Source of the DNA: Paenibacillus borealis
GTDB taxonomy: Bacteria > Bacillota > Bacilli > Paenibacillales > Paenibacillaceae
DNA: 64,000 nucleotides
Direction: 5' to 3'
Assembly (NCBI RefSeq): GCF_000758665.1
Contig: NZ_CP009285.1
Span: 2,728,001 to 2,792,000 of the forward strand
Position numbers and translations under genes: made by a program. Under the pieces are notes generated by a model. That model had not been told where the DNA came from, made no database searches, and was given only the letters and a program-made list of their open reading frames with translations. Shown piece by piece: positions 45,336 through 55,074 of the stretch (position 1 is the stretch's first letter; each line of letters opens with the position of its first letter).

Positions 45336-47108
45336 ATGGAGGAGCATAAGGAAACCAGCCGGGCGGACAGTGCCGGGAGCGGTGCTGCCGGACATAGACT
45401 GAAGAGTGAAGCCTATTTCCAGGAAAAAGATCTGTGGGGCTTCATTCACCGTTCGTTTACGAAGTCAATGGGCTATACAGAAGAGGATCTTCGCAAGCCG
45501 GTAATCGGTATCTGCAATACCTTCAGTGAGCTGAACAAGTGCCATTCGCACTTTAATGAGCTGGTGGATTATGTGAAGCGCGGGGTCTGGCAGGCCGGCG
45601 GGGTGCCGATGGAATTCCCGACGATTTCGATCGGCGAGCCTTATGTCAAGCCGACGACGATGCTGCTGCGGAACCTGATGGCGATGGACACGGAGGAAAT
45701 GATGAAGGGCCATCCCATTGACGGGGTGGTGCTGCTCGGCGGCTGTGACAAAACAGTGCCTGCCCAGCTGATGGCCGCAGCCAGTGTGAACATTCCGTCC
45801 ATTGTGGTTACGGGCGGGCCGATGCTAAACGGCCGCCTGGGCGGACGCAGCCTGGGTGCCTGCACCGACTGCTACGGCTTCACGCTGGAGCATAAAGCGG
45901 GGAATCTCACCGATGCGGAGCTGGCGGTGGCGGAGGACGCCATCTGCCGCAGCGACGGGCACTGCATGGTGATGGGCACGGCCAGCACGATGGCCTCGAT
46001 TGCCGAAGCCATCGGCATGGCGCTGCCGGGCTGCGCGGCGATCCCCGCGCCGGACAGCCGCCGCAGGCATCTCTGCGAGCGGACCGGCAAGCAGATTGTG
46101 GAGCTGGTGCGGCGGGATATCCGCCCGCGCGACATTATGACCGCAGAGGCGGTGGAGAACGCCATCACGGTCACGATGGCCAGCGGCGGCTCCACGAATG
46201 CCATCATCCATCTCGTGGCGATTTCGCAGCGGCTGGGCCGGAAGCTGCCGCTGGAGATGTTCGATGAGATCAGCCGCCGGACGCCGTTCATTCTGAATCT
46301 GCGGCCTTCGGGCAAATATCAGATGGAGGAGTATTTCGAGGCAGGCGGCGTGCCTGCACTGATGAAGGAGCTGGAGCCGCTGCTGCATGGCGGCTGCCTG
46401 ACCGTAACCGGCCGGACGGTTACGGAGAATCTGGTCCAGGCGGCCACGCTGGACCGGGAGGTGATCCGCAGCGTGGCGGAGCCGCTGGATAGTCAGGGCG
46501 GAATTGCCGTGCTGCGCGGCAATCTGGCCCCGGATGGTGCGCTGATTAAGCAGACTGCGGTATCAGCGCATCTGAAGCGGCACACCGGGCGCGCGGTGGT
46601 GTTCGAGAGCCCGGCGGATCTCCAGCTGCGGATCGACGACCCGGAGCTTGCGGTGGATGAGCACAGTGTGCTGGTGCTCAAGAACGCCGGCCCCAAAGGT
46701 GCGCCGGCGATGCCGGAGATCGGGCAGATCCCGATCCCGCAGAAGCTGCTGGTGCGCGGCATCAGGGATATGGTCCGCATCTCCGATGCACGGATCAGCG
46801 GCACCTCTTACGGTGCCCTGATCGTGCATGCGGCGCCGGAGGCGGCTGTAGGAGGAACGCTGGCGCTGGTACAGGACGGCGATGAAATCGAGCTGGATAT
46901 TGCCGCGAGAAAGCTGGTGCTGAAGGTGCCGGACGGGGAACTGGCCCGGCGGCGGGCTGCCTGGAAGGCGCCGGAGCCTCATTATGACAGAGGCTACGGC
47001 CTGCTGTTCCATGAGCGGGTGCTGCAGGCGAATCTGGGCTGTGATTTCGATTTCCTGCTGCCGGCGGAGCTTCGCCGGGAGCTGCTGGACGGAGACAAGG
47101 AAGGCTGA
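45336..47108 (+). CDS. IlvD/Edd-family dehydratase, probable aldonate dehydratase
   Basis: A 590-residue iron-sulfur dehydratase. Cluster-binding cysteines are in [14 protein letters not shown] and in [13 protein letters not shown]; the active-site region includes [16 protein letters not shown] and [15 protein letters not shown]. The GACTDCYGF motif is found in the sugar-acid branch (pentonate, gluconate and galactonate-type dehydratases) rather than in biosynthetic IlvD. It would convert an aldonic acid to the 2-keto-3-deoxy acid, the central step of a non-phosphorylating sugar pathway. Codon usage is more GC-rich here than in flanking genes. Confidence 0.92.
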   Translation: MEEHKETSRADSAGSGAAGHRLKSEAYFQEKDLWGFIHRSFTKSMGYTEEDLRKPVIGICNTFSELNKCHSHFNELVDYVKRGVWQAGGVPMEFPTISIGEPYVKPTTMLLRNLMAMDTEEMMKGHPIDGVVLLGGCDKTVPAQLMAAASVNIPSIVVTGGPMLNGRLGGRSLGACTDCYGFTLEHKAGNLTDAELAVAEDAICRSDGHCMVMGTASTMASIAEAIGMALPGCAAIPAPDSRRRHLCERTGKQIVELVRRDIRPRDIMTAEAVENAITVTMASGGSTNAIIHLVAISQRLGRKLPLEMFDEISRRTPFILNLRPSGKYQMEEYFEAGGVPALMKELEPLLHGGCLTVTGRTVTENLVQAATLDREVIRSVAEPLDSQGGIAVLRGNLAPDGALIKQTAVSAHLKRHTGRAVVFESPADLQLRIDDPELAVDEHSVLVLKNAGPKGAPAMPEIGQIPIPQKLLVRGIRDMVRISDARISGTSYGALIVHAAPEAAVGGTLALVQDGDEIELDIAARKLVLKVPDGELARRRAAWKAPEPHYDRGYGLLFHERVLQANLGCDFDFLLPAELRRELLDGDKEG

Positions 47109-47141
47109 CTATACATCTTACCAACCGAAAGGAGAAATCGA

Positions 47142-48182
47142 ATGCAAATCCCAACGCAACCTGTGATCCAGTCTATTCAGGAGCTGGAAGACCGTCTGGC
47201 CAGTCCGTCCGCCGCCCTGTTGGAGGAGCTTACCCGGCTCGACGGGGATATCATGCTGCTCGGTGTAGGCGGCAAAATGGGCCCGAGCCTGGCCAGGCTG
47301 GCCGTGAATGCTATCCGGGAGGCCGGGCTGGACAAGAAGGTGATTGGCGTCTCCCGCTTCTCAAACGATGCCCTGAAGCAAGAGCTGATTGAAGCCGGAG
47401 TGGAGGTGATCGCGGCGGATCTGTCCGACGACAGTGCGCTGCAGGCGCTTCCTGACACGAAGAATATCTTGTACATGGCCGGCAATAAGTTCGGCACAAC
47501 AGGCAATGAGCACTTCACCTGGATGATGAACGCCTATCTGCCGGGGCGTGTGGCGGAGCGCTTCCGCAATTCGCGGATTGTCGTCTTCTCGACAGGCAAT
47601 GTCTACCCGTTCACGCCGGTGGGCCAAGGCGGAGCAACGGAACGCACCCCGCCGAATGCGAACGGCGAGTATGGACAGTCCTGTCTGGGACGGGAGCGGA
47701 TCTTCGAGCATTTCTCGCATAAGAACAATACGCCGATGTTCATCTACCGGCTCAATTATGCCATAGATTTGCGCTATGGCGTTCTGCTGGAGCTTGCCAG
47801 ATCTGTTAAGGAGCAGCGGCCCATCGATCTGACGATGGGGCATGCCAATGTCATTTGGCAGGGGGATGCCAACGAGCTTGCCCTGCGCGCCCTGCTCCGC
47901 TGCAGCTCGCCGCCGAATGTCATGAACATCACCGGACCGGAGACGGTATCGCTGCGCTGGGCGGCTGCGGAGATCGGCCGCAGGCTGGGGACTGAGCCTG
48001 TCTTCACGGGTGCAGAAGCCCCTGAAGCCCTGCTGAGCAATGCTGCGAAGGCCGCAGCTTCCTTCGGATATCCCCGGGTATCGCTGGCACAGATGATCGA
48101 TTGGGTGGCGGACTGGGTGGCTGCGGGCAGTGAGACCTGGAACAAGCCGACACATTTTCAGGAACGGGAGGGCAACTATTAA
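47142..48182 (+). CDS. NAD-dependent epimerase/dehydratase-family protein
   Basis: A 346-residue extended-SDR protein. The Rossmann loop is IMLLGVGGKMGPSLARLAVN, and the later part keeps VFSTGNVYPF and NITGPETVSLRWAA. The expected YxxxK active site reads YGQSC, so the catalytic Lys seems missing; the protein may have a different catalytic set or a binding role. The stop (TAA) and the next start (ATG) share one base at 48182, so it is coupled to the aldolase gene. Confidence 0.85.
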   Translation: MQIPTQPVIQSIQELEDRLASPSAALLEELTRLDGDIMLLGVGGKMGPSLARLAVNAIREAGLDKKVIGVSRFSNDALKQELIEAGVEVIAADLSDDSALQALPDTKNILYMAGNKFGTTGNEHFTWMMNAYLPGRVAERFRNSRIVVFSTGNVYPFTPVGQGGATERTPPNANGEYGQSCLGRERIFEHFSHKNNTPMFIYRLNYAIDLRYGVLLELARSVKEQRPIDLTMGHANVIWQGDANELALRALLRCSSPPNVMNITGPETVSLRWAAAEIGRRLGTEPVFTGAEAPEALLSNAAKAAASFGYPRVSLAQMIDWVADWVAAGSETWNKPTHFQEREGNY

Positions 48183-49252
48183 TGGGAGCGAGCAGACAAC
48201 CGTTAACTCCGGAGCTCTATGAAGCGCTGCATGAAGGTCTGGCGATTCCGGCACATCCCCTGGCCCTGACGGCAGAACGCAAGCTGGATGAACGCCGCCA
48301 GCGGGCCTTGACCCGTTACTATATCGCCTCCGGGGCAGGCGGAGTTGCTGTGGCGGTGCACTCTACGCAATTCGAAATCAGGGACCCCGGGATCGGGCTG
48401 CTGGAGCCGGTACTCAGGCTGGCTGCGGAAGAAGTGGAGCGTGCCGGACTTACCCGTCCTTTCCTGAAGGTGGCGGGAATATGCGGAGACATGGAGCAGG
48501 CTGTCCGGGAAGCGCAGCTTGCGGCAAATCTCGGTTATGAAGCGGGACTTCTCAGCATGGGCGGACTGCAGGACTGGAGCGAGGAGCAGCTGCTGGAACG
48601 CACCAGGAGAGTGGCGGATGTGATTCCCGTCTTCGGCTTCTATCTGCAGCCTTCCGTCGGCGGCCGGATCTTAAGCGTTGACTTTTGGCGGAGCTTTGCA
48701 GAGATCGAAGGGGTGATCGCGATCAAAATGGCACCGTTCAACCGTTATCAGAGCCTCGATGTGGTCCGGGCGGTGATGGAGTCCAGCCGCAGCAGCGAAA
48801 TTGCTCTCTATACCGGCAATGACGATAATATCGTCACGGATCTGCTCACCACCTACCGCTTCAAGGTTAACGGGGAACCCATGGAGAAGAAAATTGTCGG
48901 CGGGCTGCTCGGCCACTGGGCGGTCTGGACAAGCAAGGCGGTTCAGCTTCTGGAGGCGATCCGAAAAATCCGTAATGATGCTGCCCTGTCAGCCAGCTGG
49001 CTGACCCTTGGCATTGAGGTGACCGACAGCAACGCGGCCTTGTTTGATCCGGCCCATCAATTTCACGGCTGTATTCCGGGCATTCATGAGGCGCTGCGCC
49101 GCCAGGGGCTGCTTGCAGGCTTGTGGTGCCTGAATCCGGAGGAGCAGCTCTCGCCCGGGCAGCTGGAGGAGATCAGCAGAGTCACCAGGGATTATCCCCA
49201 TCTTACGGATGATGAATTCGTGGCAGCGCATTTGGAGGAATGGCTCCGCTAA
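48182..49252 (+). CDS. DHDPS/NAL-family aldolase or dehydratase
   Basis: A 356-residue TIM-barrel lyase of the dihydrodipicolinate synthase family. The Schiff-base Lys is in GVIAIKMAPFNRYQ, and GFYLQPSVGG corresponds to the Tyr-containing region before it. Length exceeds typical DapA (about 290), owing to a C-terminal extension. In this setting it probably cleaves or dehydrates the 2-keto-3-deoxy acid from the IlvD/Edd enzyme, giving pyruvate plus an aldehyde. Last gene of the block; the gap to the next gene is 93 bases. Confidence 0.88.
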   Translation: MGASRQPLTPELYEALHEGLAIPAHPLALTAERKLDERRQRALTRYYIASGAGGVAVAVHSTQFEIRDPGIGLLEPVLRLAAEEVERAGLTRPFLKVAGICGDMEQAVREAQLAANLGYEAGLLSMGGLQDWSEEQLLERTRRVADVIPVFGFYLQPSVGGRILSVDFWRSFAEIEGVIAIKMAPFNRYQSLDVVRAVMESSRSSEIALYTGNDDNIVTDLLTTYRFKVNGEPMEKKIVGGLLGHWAVWTSKAVQLLEAIRKIRNDAALSASWLTLGIEVTDSNAALFDPAHQFHGCIPGIHEALRRQGLLAGLWCLNPEEQLSPGQLEEISRVTRDYPHLTDDEFVAAHLEEWLR

Positions 49253-49345
49253 AAGTGGCTCTGTTTCATATCTGAGTGGAACCCGAAAGCCCGGATATGA
49301 TAAGCTCATGGCATCAGGCCAGCCCTGAACCAAGGAGGGAAATCT

Positions 49346-52276
49346 ATGAGCAGCTTAATCACAGGCCAAGTCTATTCCGGGTTTCAAGTCATGAATCAGG
49401 AGTATATCCGGGAAATCGATTCCTCCGTATATACAATGGAGCATCAGCAGAGCGGTGCACGGCTGTTATATGTACAGAATCAGGATGATAACAAGGTGTT
49501 TAGTGTCACCTTTCGGACTCCGCCTGAGGACAGCACGGGAGTATTTCATATTCTGGAGCATTCGGTCCTGTGCGGCTCGGACAAATATCCTGTAAAGGAG
49601 CCGTTTGTAGAGCTGCTGAAGGGCTCAATGAAAACATTTCTGAACGCTTTTACCTTTGGCGACAAGACGATGTATCCGGTGGCCAGCCGGAATGAACAGG
49701 ATTTTGCCAACTTAATGGAGGTATATCTGGACAGTGTGTTCCAGCCGAATATCTACAGCCAGCGGGAGATTTTTGAGCAGGAGGGCTGGCATTACGAGCT
49801 GCCGCATTCCGGGGATGAGCTGATCTATAAGGGTGTTGTCTACAACGAGATGAAAGGCTCTTATTCCTCACCCGTCACGGTGTTGATCGACCGGATCAAA
49901 AAGTCGCTCTACCCGGATACGGTATACCGTCATTCCTCCGGCGGAGATCCGGAAGCTATCCCTGCGCTGACCTATGAGCAGTTCCTGGAGGCGCACAGCC
50001 GTTATTACCACCCGTCCAACAGTTATTTCTATCTCTATGGAGACTTGAATATCGAAGCGCGGCTGCAATTGATCCATGAGGAATATCTCAGCCGCTACAC
50101 CCGCAAGGATATCGATACAGGGATTGCCCTGCAGCAGCCGACCGGAATCACTGAGCTTACGGCGGAGTATCCCATTCTGGAGACCGAATCCGCTGCTGAC
50201 AAGACTTACGTGAGTTTGAATTATGTAATCGGAACCTCCCTGGACCGGGAGCTGAATCTGGCCTTTGCCATTCTGAAAAGCATGCTGATGGACAGCAACG
50301 CCGCTCCGCTGAAACAGGCTTTGCTGGAGAGCGGACTCGGCAAGGATGTGGTCTCTTTCTATTCGGACAGTATGGTCCAGCCTATGCTGGGCATTGCCTT
50401 GACGCATTCTAATCCCTCCGCCAAGGATACTTTCGTGAATCTGGTCAGAACGACGTTAAGCCGCCTTGCAGCAGACGGCCTGGATGAGAAGCTGGTGCTG
50501 GCTGCAGTGAACAGCAAGGAATTTGAACTGCGGGAAGCGGACTTCACCCAGTATCCGAAGGGTTTGACCTATAATATGGAAGTAATGAAGGCCTGGCTGT
50601 ATGATGGCTTGCCGTCCACCTATCTGGAGTATGAAGCAGCCCTTGCGTCTATCCGCGAACAAAGTGCAAACCGGTATTTCGAGCGGCTGATCGAGACCTA
50701 CCTGCTGAATAGCGACCACTGCAGTGTCGTTGTCCTGAAGCCTTCCCAGACCCTTGCGGCAGACAAGGAAGCGGCGACCCGCAGCGGGCTGGCTGAATAT
50801 AAGGCCTCTCTGATTCCGGAACAGCTCGATCAGCTGGTGTTAAATACACAGAAGCTGCTGGCGCGGCAGAACCATCCGGATGCAGCCGCGGATCTGCAGA
50901 AGCTTCCGAAGCTGTCTCTTCAGGATATTGACCGCAGCGCTCCGCCTGGAGTGCCCACCCGGGAGTATATGCTGGATGGAATCAGGGTGCTGCATCATGA
51001 AGCGGCTGCGGGTACCATCGCCTATATCAAGCTGTATTGGGACACCCGGGTTCTTGCGGCAGAACAGATTCCTTATCTGGAACTGCTGGCCAGGGTGCTG
51101 GGGCAACTGGAGACTGCGGCCTACAGCATTGAAGAGCTGACCAGTGAAATCGGGATCACAACTGGCGGCATCCGGTTTCAGAATGAGGTATTTGGGGCCG
51201 GCAAGGCTGCCGAAGGAAGCTACCAGCCCAAATTCAGCGCCCGCATCAAGGTCATGCAGGGCAACATTGGCGGTTCCCTGAAGCTGCTGCACGAGCTGCT
51301 CTACAATAGTAACTTGAATAATCTAACCAAGCTGCAGGAGATTGTCCGCCGGGAAGCCTCCGGCATGGAAGCGATGCTGAACCAGAAAGGCAATGAAATC
51401 GCAGCCAGCCGGGTGCTCTCCTATTTCTCGGATAGGGGGATGTATGAAGAGCAGCTTGGCGGGGTGGCCTATTACCGCTTTATTAAGGAGCTTGCCCGCC
51501 AGATTGACCAGCAGGCTGATCAGCTGGCTGATACCCTGAAGGGAATCTGCGGGGCTCTGTTCAATACGCAGAATTTAACCGTGTCAGTTACCGGAACCCT
51601 GGATAGTTACACGGAGTTCACCGCACACTTGTCGCAGCTGGACCTGCGGAACCGGCAGGTTAAGTTCATGCCTCTCTTGACTGTAGAGGACCAGGCGGTT
51701 AACGAAGGCTTCATGTCCGCCAGCCAGGTGCAGTATGTGGTCAAAGGATATGATTTCACGAAGCTTGGGTTTGCATATTCCGGCAAGCTGCAGGTGCTCA
51801 AAAGAATCCTCAGCCTGACCTACCTGTGGAATGCAGTCCGGGTCAAGGGCGGGGCTTATGGCGGAAATCTGGTTCTGCGCAGAGACGGTGTGCTCCTGTT
51901 TACTTCTTACCGTGATCCGAATTTGCAGGAGACGCTGGAGATTTACGACCGGGCGTATCTGTTTGCCGGAGAATTTGCCGCAGATGATGAGGAGATGACG
52001 AAGGCGATCATCGGCACGCTGGCCATGGTTGACCAGCCGCTGAGTCCCGGCGCACAAGGCCGGCAGGCGGACCGGCATTATTTTGAACAGATCTCCGGTG
52101 AAGACCTGCAGCAGGAACGGAATGAAATCCTGGCAGCAACCTCCGGGGATATCAGGCAATATGCCGGTCTGCTTCAGGCTGTGGCGGAGCAGAACTACTT
52201 CAGTGTGGTCGGCAATGAGTCCAAGCTGAAATCGGCCCGGGCCCTATTCGGCAGCCTGGAGGAACTTGTGAAGTAA
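49346..52276 (+). CDS. M16C metallopeptidase, presequence-protease (PreP/Cym1) type
   Basis: A 976-residue cytosolic zinc peptidase that degrades peptides inside a closed two-half chamber. The inverted zinc motif HxxEH is H68-I-L-E71-H72 (FHILEHSVLCGS), with the downstream Glu in VVYNEMKGSYSSP. The second half (LYWDTRVLAAEQIPYLELLA; GGAYGGNLVLRRDG, with the Arg/Tyr pair that binds the peptide end) is complete, so one chain forms the whole chamber. It stands alone with its own ribosome binding site (AAGGAGGG) and a strong terminator. Confidence 0.95.
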   Translation: MSSLITGQVYSGFQVMNQEYIREIDSSVYTMEHQQSGARLLYVQNQDDNKVFSVTFRTPPEDSTGVFHILEHSVLCGSDKYPVKEPFVELLKGSMKTFLNAFTFGDKTMYPVASRNEQDFANLMEVYLDSVFQPNIYSQREIFEQEGWHYELPHSGDELIYKGVVYNEMKGSYSSPVTVLIDRIKKSLYPDTVYRHSSGGDPEAIPALTYEQFLEAHSRYYHPSNSYFYLYGDLNIEARLQLIHEEYLSRYTRKDIDTGIALQQPTGITELTAEYPILETESAADKTYVSLNYVIGTSLDRELNLAFAILKSMLMDSNAAPLKQALLESGLGKDVVSFYSDSMVQPMLGIALTHSNPSAKDTFVNLVRTTLSRLAADGLDEKLVLAAVNSKEFELREADFTQYPKGLTYNMEVMKAWLYDGLPSTYLEYEAALASIREQSANRYFERLIETYLLNSDHCSVVVLKPSQTLAADKEAATRSGLAEYKASLIPEQLDQLVLNTQKLLARQNHPDAAADLQKLPKLSLQDIDRSAPPGVPTREYMLDGIRVLHHEAAAGTIAYIKLYWDTRVLAAEQIPYLELLARVLGQLETAAYSIEELTSEIGITTGGIRFQNEVFGAGKAAEGSYQPKFSARIKVMQGNIGGSLKLLHELLYNSNLNNLTKLQEIVRREASGMEAMLNQKGNEIAASRVLSYFSDRGMYEEQLGGVAYYRFIKELARQIDQQADQLADTLKGICGALFNTQNLTVSVTGTLDSYTEFTAHLSQLDLRNRQVKFMPLLTVEDQAVNEGFMSASQVQYVVKGYDFTKLGFAYSGKLQVLKRILSLTYLWNAVRVKGGAYGGNLVLRRDGVLLFTSYRDPNLQETLEIYDRAYLFAGEFAADDEEMTKAIIGTLAMVDQPLSPGAQGRQADRHYFEQISGEDLQQERNEILAATSGDIRQYAGLLQAVAEQNYFSVVGNESKLKSARALFGSLEELVK

Positions 52277-52292
52277 TTGGCGTATTCTTCTG

Positions 52293-52323
52293 CAGTCCCG
52301 GTTAACATAACCGGGACTGTTTT
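52293..52323 (+). terminator. Intrinsic terminator after M16C peptidase gene
   Basis: CAGTCCCGGTTA-ACA-TAACCGGGACTG, a perfect 12-base stem with three-base loop, then TTTT. Confidence 0.93.
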
Positions 52324-52459
52324 CAGGTTATAGGGTAGCGGTGGTTTATCTCCAGAAGGCTATTACAGACCGCCGGTTATGCCGAACTCGCCCTAGGTTA
52401 ATCAGCAAGGTCCCAAGGCGGCGGGGATTCCGGTTTTTTGCCGCGCAGAAATTTATATT

Positions 52460-52488
52460 TTGAATATTTAACTATTTGGATTTAAAAT
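52460..52488 (+). promoter_or_regulatory. Candidate promoter of LLM oxidoreductase gene
   Basis: TTGAAT (52460-52465), 17-base spacer, TAAAAT (52483-52488). The transcript would begin just before the 67-base leader element. Confidence 0.6.
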
Positions 52489-52510
52489 ATAAGGATTACT
52501 GACTAAGCGT

Positions 52511-52577
52511 ATGCTTTCGAAGCAAGTTTTGCGAAGGGGACTCCCATGGAGCAGATGCTAACATAACTTTTAGGAGG
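52511..52577 (+). repeat. 67-base leader element, copy B
   Basis: Begins ATGCTTTCGAAGC (52511-52523) and ends AACTTTTAGGAGG (52565-52577), which supplies the ribosome binding site. It can form small hairpins (GCTT-TCG-AAGC; GCAA-GTT-TTGC; CTCC-CAT-GGAG; AGCA-GA-TGCT). The same two ends at almost the same distance occur at 34121-34188. Confidence 0.65.
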
Positions 52578-52585
52578 AACAACAA

Positions 52586-53635
52586 GTGGAACTTGGAATA
52601 AGCACCTTTGTCGAGACAACGCCTGATGTGAATACCGGTGAGACTCTGAGCCACGCGCAGCGGCTGCGTGAAGTGGTGGAGGAAATTGTGCTCGCTGATC
52701 AGGTGGGACTGGATGTATACGGCGTAGGTGAGCATCACCGGCCTGATTTTGCAGCTTCATCGCCTGCGGTTCTAATGGCGGCAGCTGCACCACTGACGAC
52801 CAGAATCCGCCTGACCAGTGCAGTTATGATTCTCTCGTCAGCCGATCCGGTGCGTGTATTTCAGGATTTCGCCACACTGGACGGGATTTCGGGCGGACGT
52901 GCCGAGATTATGGTGGGCCGTGGCTCCTTCGTCGAGTCTTTCCCGTTATTCGGTTATGATCTGAAGGATTATGAAGCACTGTTTGACGAGAAGCTCGATT
53001 TATTGCTGAAGCTCCGCGAATCGGACAAGGTGACCTGGAGCGGGAAGCACCGTCCGGCGATATCGAATTTGGGGATTTATCCGCGTCCGGAGCAGAATCC
53101 GCTGCCTGTATGGATTGCGAGTGCCGGAAGTCCGGAGTCTGCGGTCCGTGCCGGCACACTGGGCTTGCCGTTTGCTCTGGCGATTATCGGCAATGTGAAT
53201 CCTTCGGATTATGCTACGCATGTACGGCTGTACAAGGAGGCAGCGGCCAAGGCCGGTCATGATGTGTCGCAGCTGCCGATTGCCTCCCACTCCCATGGCT
53301 TCATCGCGAAGAGCACTGAGCTGGCCATGGAGAAGTTCTTCCCGTCCACTCACGCGCGGACAAATTTCCGGGCGGTGGAGAAAGGACTGCCTTCGTACGG
53401 GCGTGCGGATTATGATGCGGCGAGCAGCTTTGACGGAGCTTTATATGTAGGCGATCCGGAGACGGTTGCCCGCAAAATCATCCACCTGCACCAGCATGTG
53501 GGGATTACGCGGTTCCTGCTGCATGTGCCGCACGGCTCAATGCCCCATGCCGAGGTAATGGAGGCGATCCGCCTCTTCGGAACTGAAGTAGCGCCTATAG
53601 TACGGGCGGAAACCGCCCGTTTGAAGAGGGTATAG
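52586..53635 (+). CDS. LLM-class flavin-dependent oxidoreductase (bacterial luciferase-like)
   Basis: A 349-residue TIM-barrel flavin monooxygenase. Typical segments are GVGEHHRPDFAASSP, TRIRLTSAVMILSSADPVRV, FATLDGISGGRAEIMVGRGS and LPVWIASAGSPESAVRAGTL. It uses FMNH2 supplied by a partner reductase; the substrate is unknown. The start is GTG 52586, eight bases after AGGAGG. It is a single-gene unit behind its own promoter and leader. Confidence 0.92.
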   Translation: MELGISTFVETTPDVNTGETLSHAQRLREVVEEIVLADQVGLDVYGVGEHHRPDFAASSPAVLMAAAAPLTTRIRLTSAVMILSSADPVRVFQDFATLDGISGGRAEIMVGRGSFVESFPLFGYDLKDYEALFDEKLDLLLKLRESDKVTWSGKHRPAISNLGIYPRPEQNPLPVWIASAGSPESAVRAGTLGLPFALAIIGNVNPSDYATHVRLYKEAAAKAGHDVSQLPIASHSHGFIAKSTELAMEKFFPSTHARTNFRAVEKGLPSYGRADYDAASSFDGALYVGDPETVARKIIHLHQHVGITRFLLHVPHGSMPHAEVMEAIRLFGTEVAPIVRAETARLKRV

Positions 53636-53675
53636 ACTAGCTGCTTTTTGCCGCAAGAGATTTCTCGTTGATGGA

Positions 53676-53858
53676 AAAATCCTGCACAAAATACAACATT
53701 TTCTTCACAAACCCGGCCTTAATCGGAAAATGTTGTATAAAATGCAGCATTCCTCCTTCTCCAGGCGGTTTAGCGGGAGAATTCCTGTATTTCATACAAC
53801 AATTCTCCCGCAGCCCCAGGTATCGCAGGGTTAAAGTTGCAATCCTTACAACATTTTT
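53676..53858. repeat. Array of four TTGTA/TACAA palindromic units, spacing 51-52-52
   Basis: Units of the form AAAATGTTGTA-N5-TACAACATTTT (degenerate in part) are centred at 53689, 53740, 53792 and 53844. The third has 16-base arms with two mismatches (CGGGAGAATTCCTGTA and TACAACAATTCTCCCG). The array fills the space between two convergent genes; 53636-53938 contains no gene. Confidence 0.75.
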
Positions 53859-53938
53859 GAATCAGTCTCGTTTAACCTGCAGCGATTAACCGGTGACTTG
53901 CTTGACAGGCAGTTATAGTTCGGCTTATATCTAACAAA

Positions 53939-53970
53939 GAGACCCCGGACACTAGGCCCGGGGTCTTCGT
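53939..53970. terminator. Bidirectional hairpin terminator
   Basis: AGACCCCGG (53940-53948) pairs with CCGGGGTCT (53959-53967). It lies after the minus-strand aldolase gene; the T tract on that strand (CTTTGTT) is weak. Confidence 0.65.
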
Positions 53971-53986
53971 CTGAGCGGTGGAGGAT

Positions 53987-54874
53987 TCAAGTAATGGAAG
54001 CCTCATATATTGCAAGGGTGGAAGCAGCGAGTGTGCTGTTAAATTCTTCGTCACTCTGCTGATCGCTGAGACCCTGGGACAAGGCGCGCGAGAAGCTGGC
54101 GATGAGTCCGTGCTGGCGGGCCAGCTTCTCATTCGCTTCTGCCTGGGTATAACCACCGGATAATGCCACGATGCGGACTACATGCGGATCTGCGGCGAGT
54201 TCGCTGTACAAATTATCTTCAGTCGGAAGAGACAGCTTCAGCATGACCTTGACGCCATCCTCCAGAGCAGATAAATGGGCGGCTAATTCGCGCTTCAGCA
54301 GCTGTTCGGACTCTGCCTTATCCGGGCTGAGAATGTCTACTTCCGGTTCAATAATCGGCACTAGCCCGTAACCGGCGATTTGCCTGGCAACGGCGAACTG
54401 CTGCTCTACAACTTGCCGGATACCCTCCGGGTTAGCCTCATGGATCACTGAGCGCATCTTGGTGCCGAAGATATTCCTCTGGACCGCCCGTTTGAGCAGG
54501 TCATCGAGACCGGGAATGGGCTTCATAAGCTGAACGCCATCCTTCTGCGCGGCCAGTCCCTGGTCAATTTTCAAAAAAGGCACGATGCCTTTCTGTTCCC
54601 ATAAATAATCGGCGGTTAATTGCCCGTCTATGAAACGGTCCATCGTGTTCTCAAACAGAATGGCGCCGAGAATATGCTCCGAATTAAAAGCGGGACTCTG
54701 AATAATGCGTGTTCTCATCCCGTGGACCATCGCGTACATCTCTTCGTCACCCTTGTAGCGGTCTTCCTTAATGCCGTATTGCAGCAGCGCTTTAGGTGTA
54801 CTGCCTCCGCTCTGATCCAGTGCAGCAATGAATCCCTTGCCTGTGTGAATTCTGTCCAATTGTTTCGTATTCAT
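53987..54874 (-). CDS. fda: Fructose-bisphosphate aldolase, class I
   Basis: Cleaves fructose-1,6-bisphosphate to dihydroxyacetone phosphate and glyceraldehyde-3-phosphate in glycolysis, through a lysine Schiff base. The 295 residues match the metal-independent class I enzyme of Gram-positive bacteria (Staphylococcus Fda type): GFIAALDQSGGSTPKALLQY, FENTMDRFIDG, VPFLKIDQGL, LVPIIEPEVDI, the Schiff-base Lys in VKVMLKLSLP, and VRIVALSGGYTQAEA. Single gene, convergent with the LLM oxidoreductase gene. Start ATG 54874 is preceded by AAGGGAAGGAC on the minus strand. Confidence 0.94.
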   Translation of the reverse strand: MNTKQLDRIHTGKGFIAALDQSGGSTPKALLQYGIKEDRYKGDEEMYAMVHGMRTRIIQSPAFNSEHILGAILFENTMDRFIDGQLTADYLWEQKGIVPFLKIDQGLAAQKDGVQLMKPIPGLDDLLKRAVQRNIFGTKMRSVIHEANPEGIRQVVEQQFAVARQIAGYGLVPIIEPEVDILSPDKAESEQLLKRELAAHLSALEDGVKVMLKLSLPTEDNLYSELAADPHVVRIVALSGGYTQAEANEKLARQHGLIASFSRALSQGLSDQQSDEEFNSTLAASTLAIYEASIT

Positions 54875-55074
54875 GGATAATTGTCCTTCCCTTCTACGAA
54901 ATGAAATGGTGACTCCATCTGTTTAGTATAGCACTTTTGCATATAGACATACATTTGAGGCACAGCTGTGGTCTGAAACTTCCGGCACTATTCCCCGGCA
55001 AGGAGTAGGAAATACGAATGGATAAGGCGAATCTATCTAGCAATCAGTACTTGATCAGAAAGGGAGGGGCCAAA

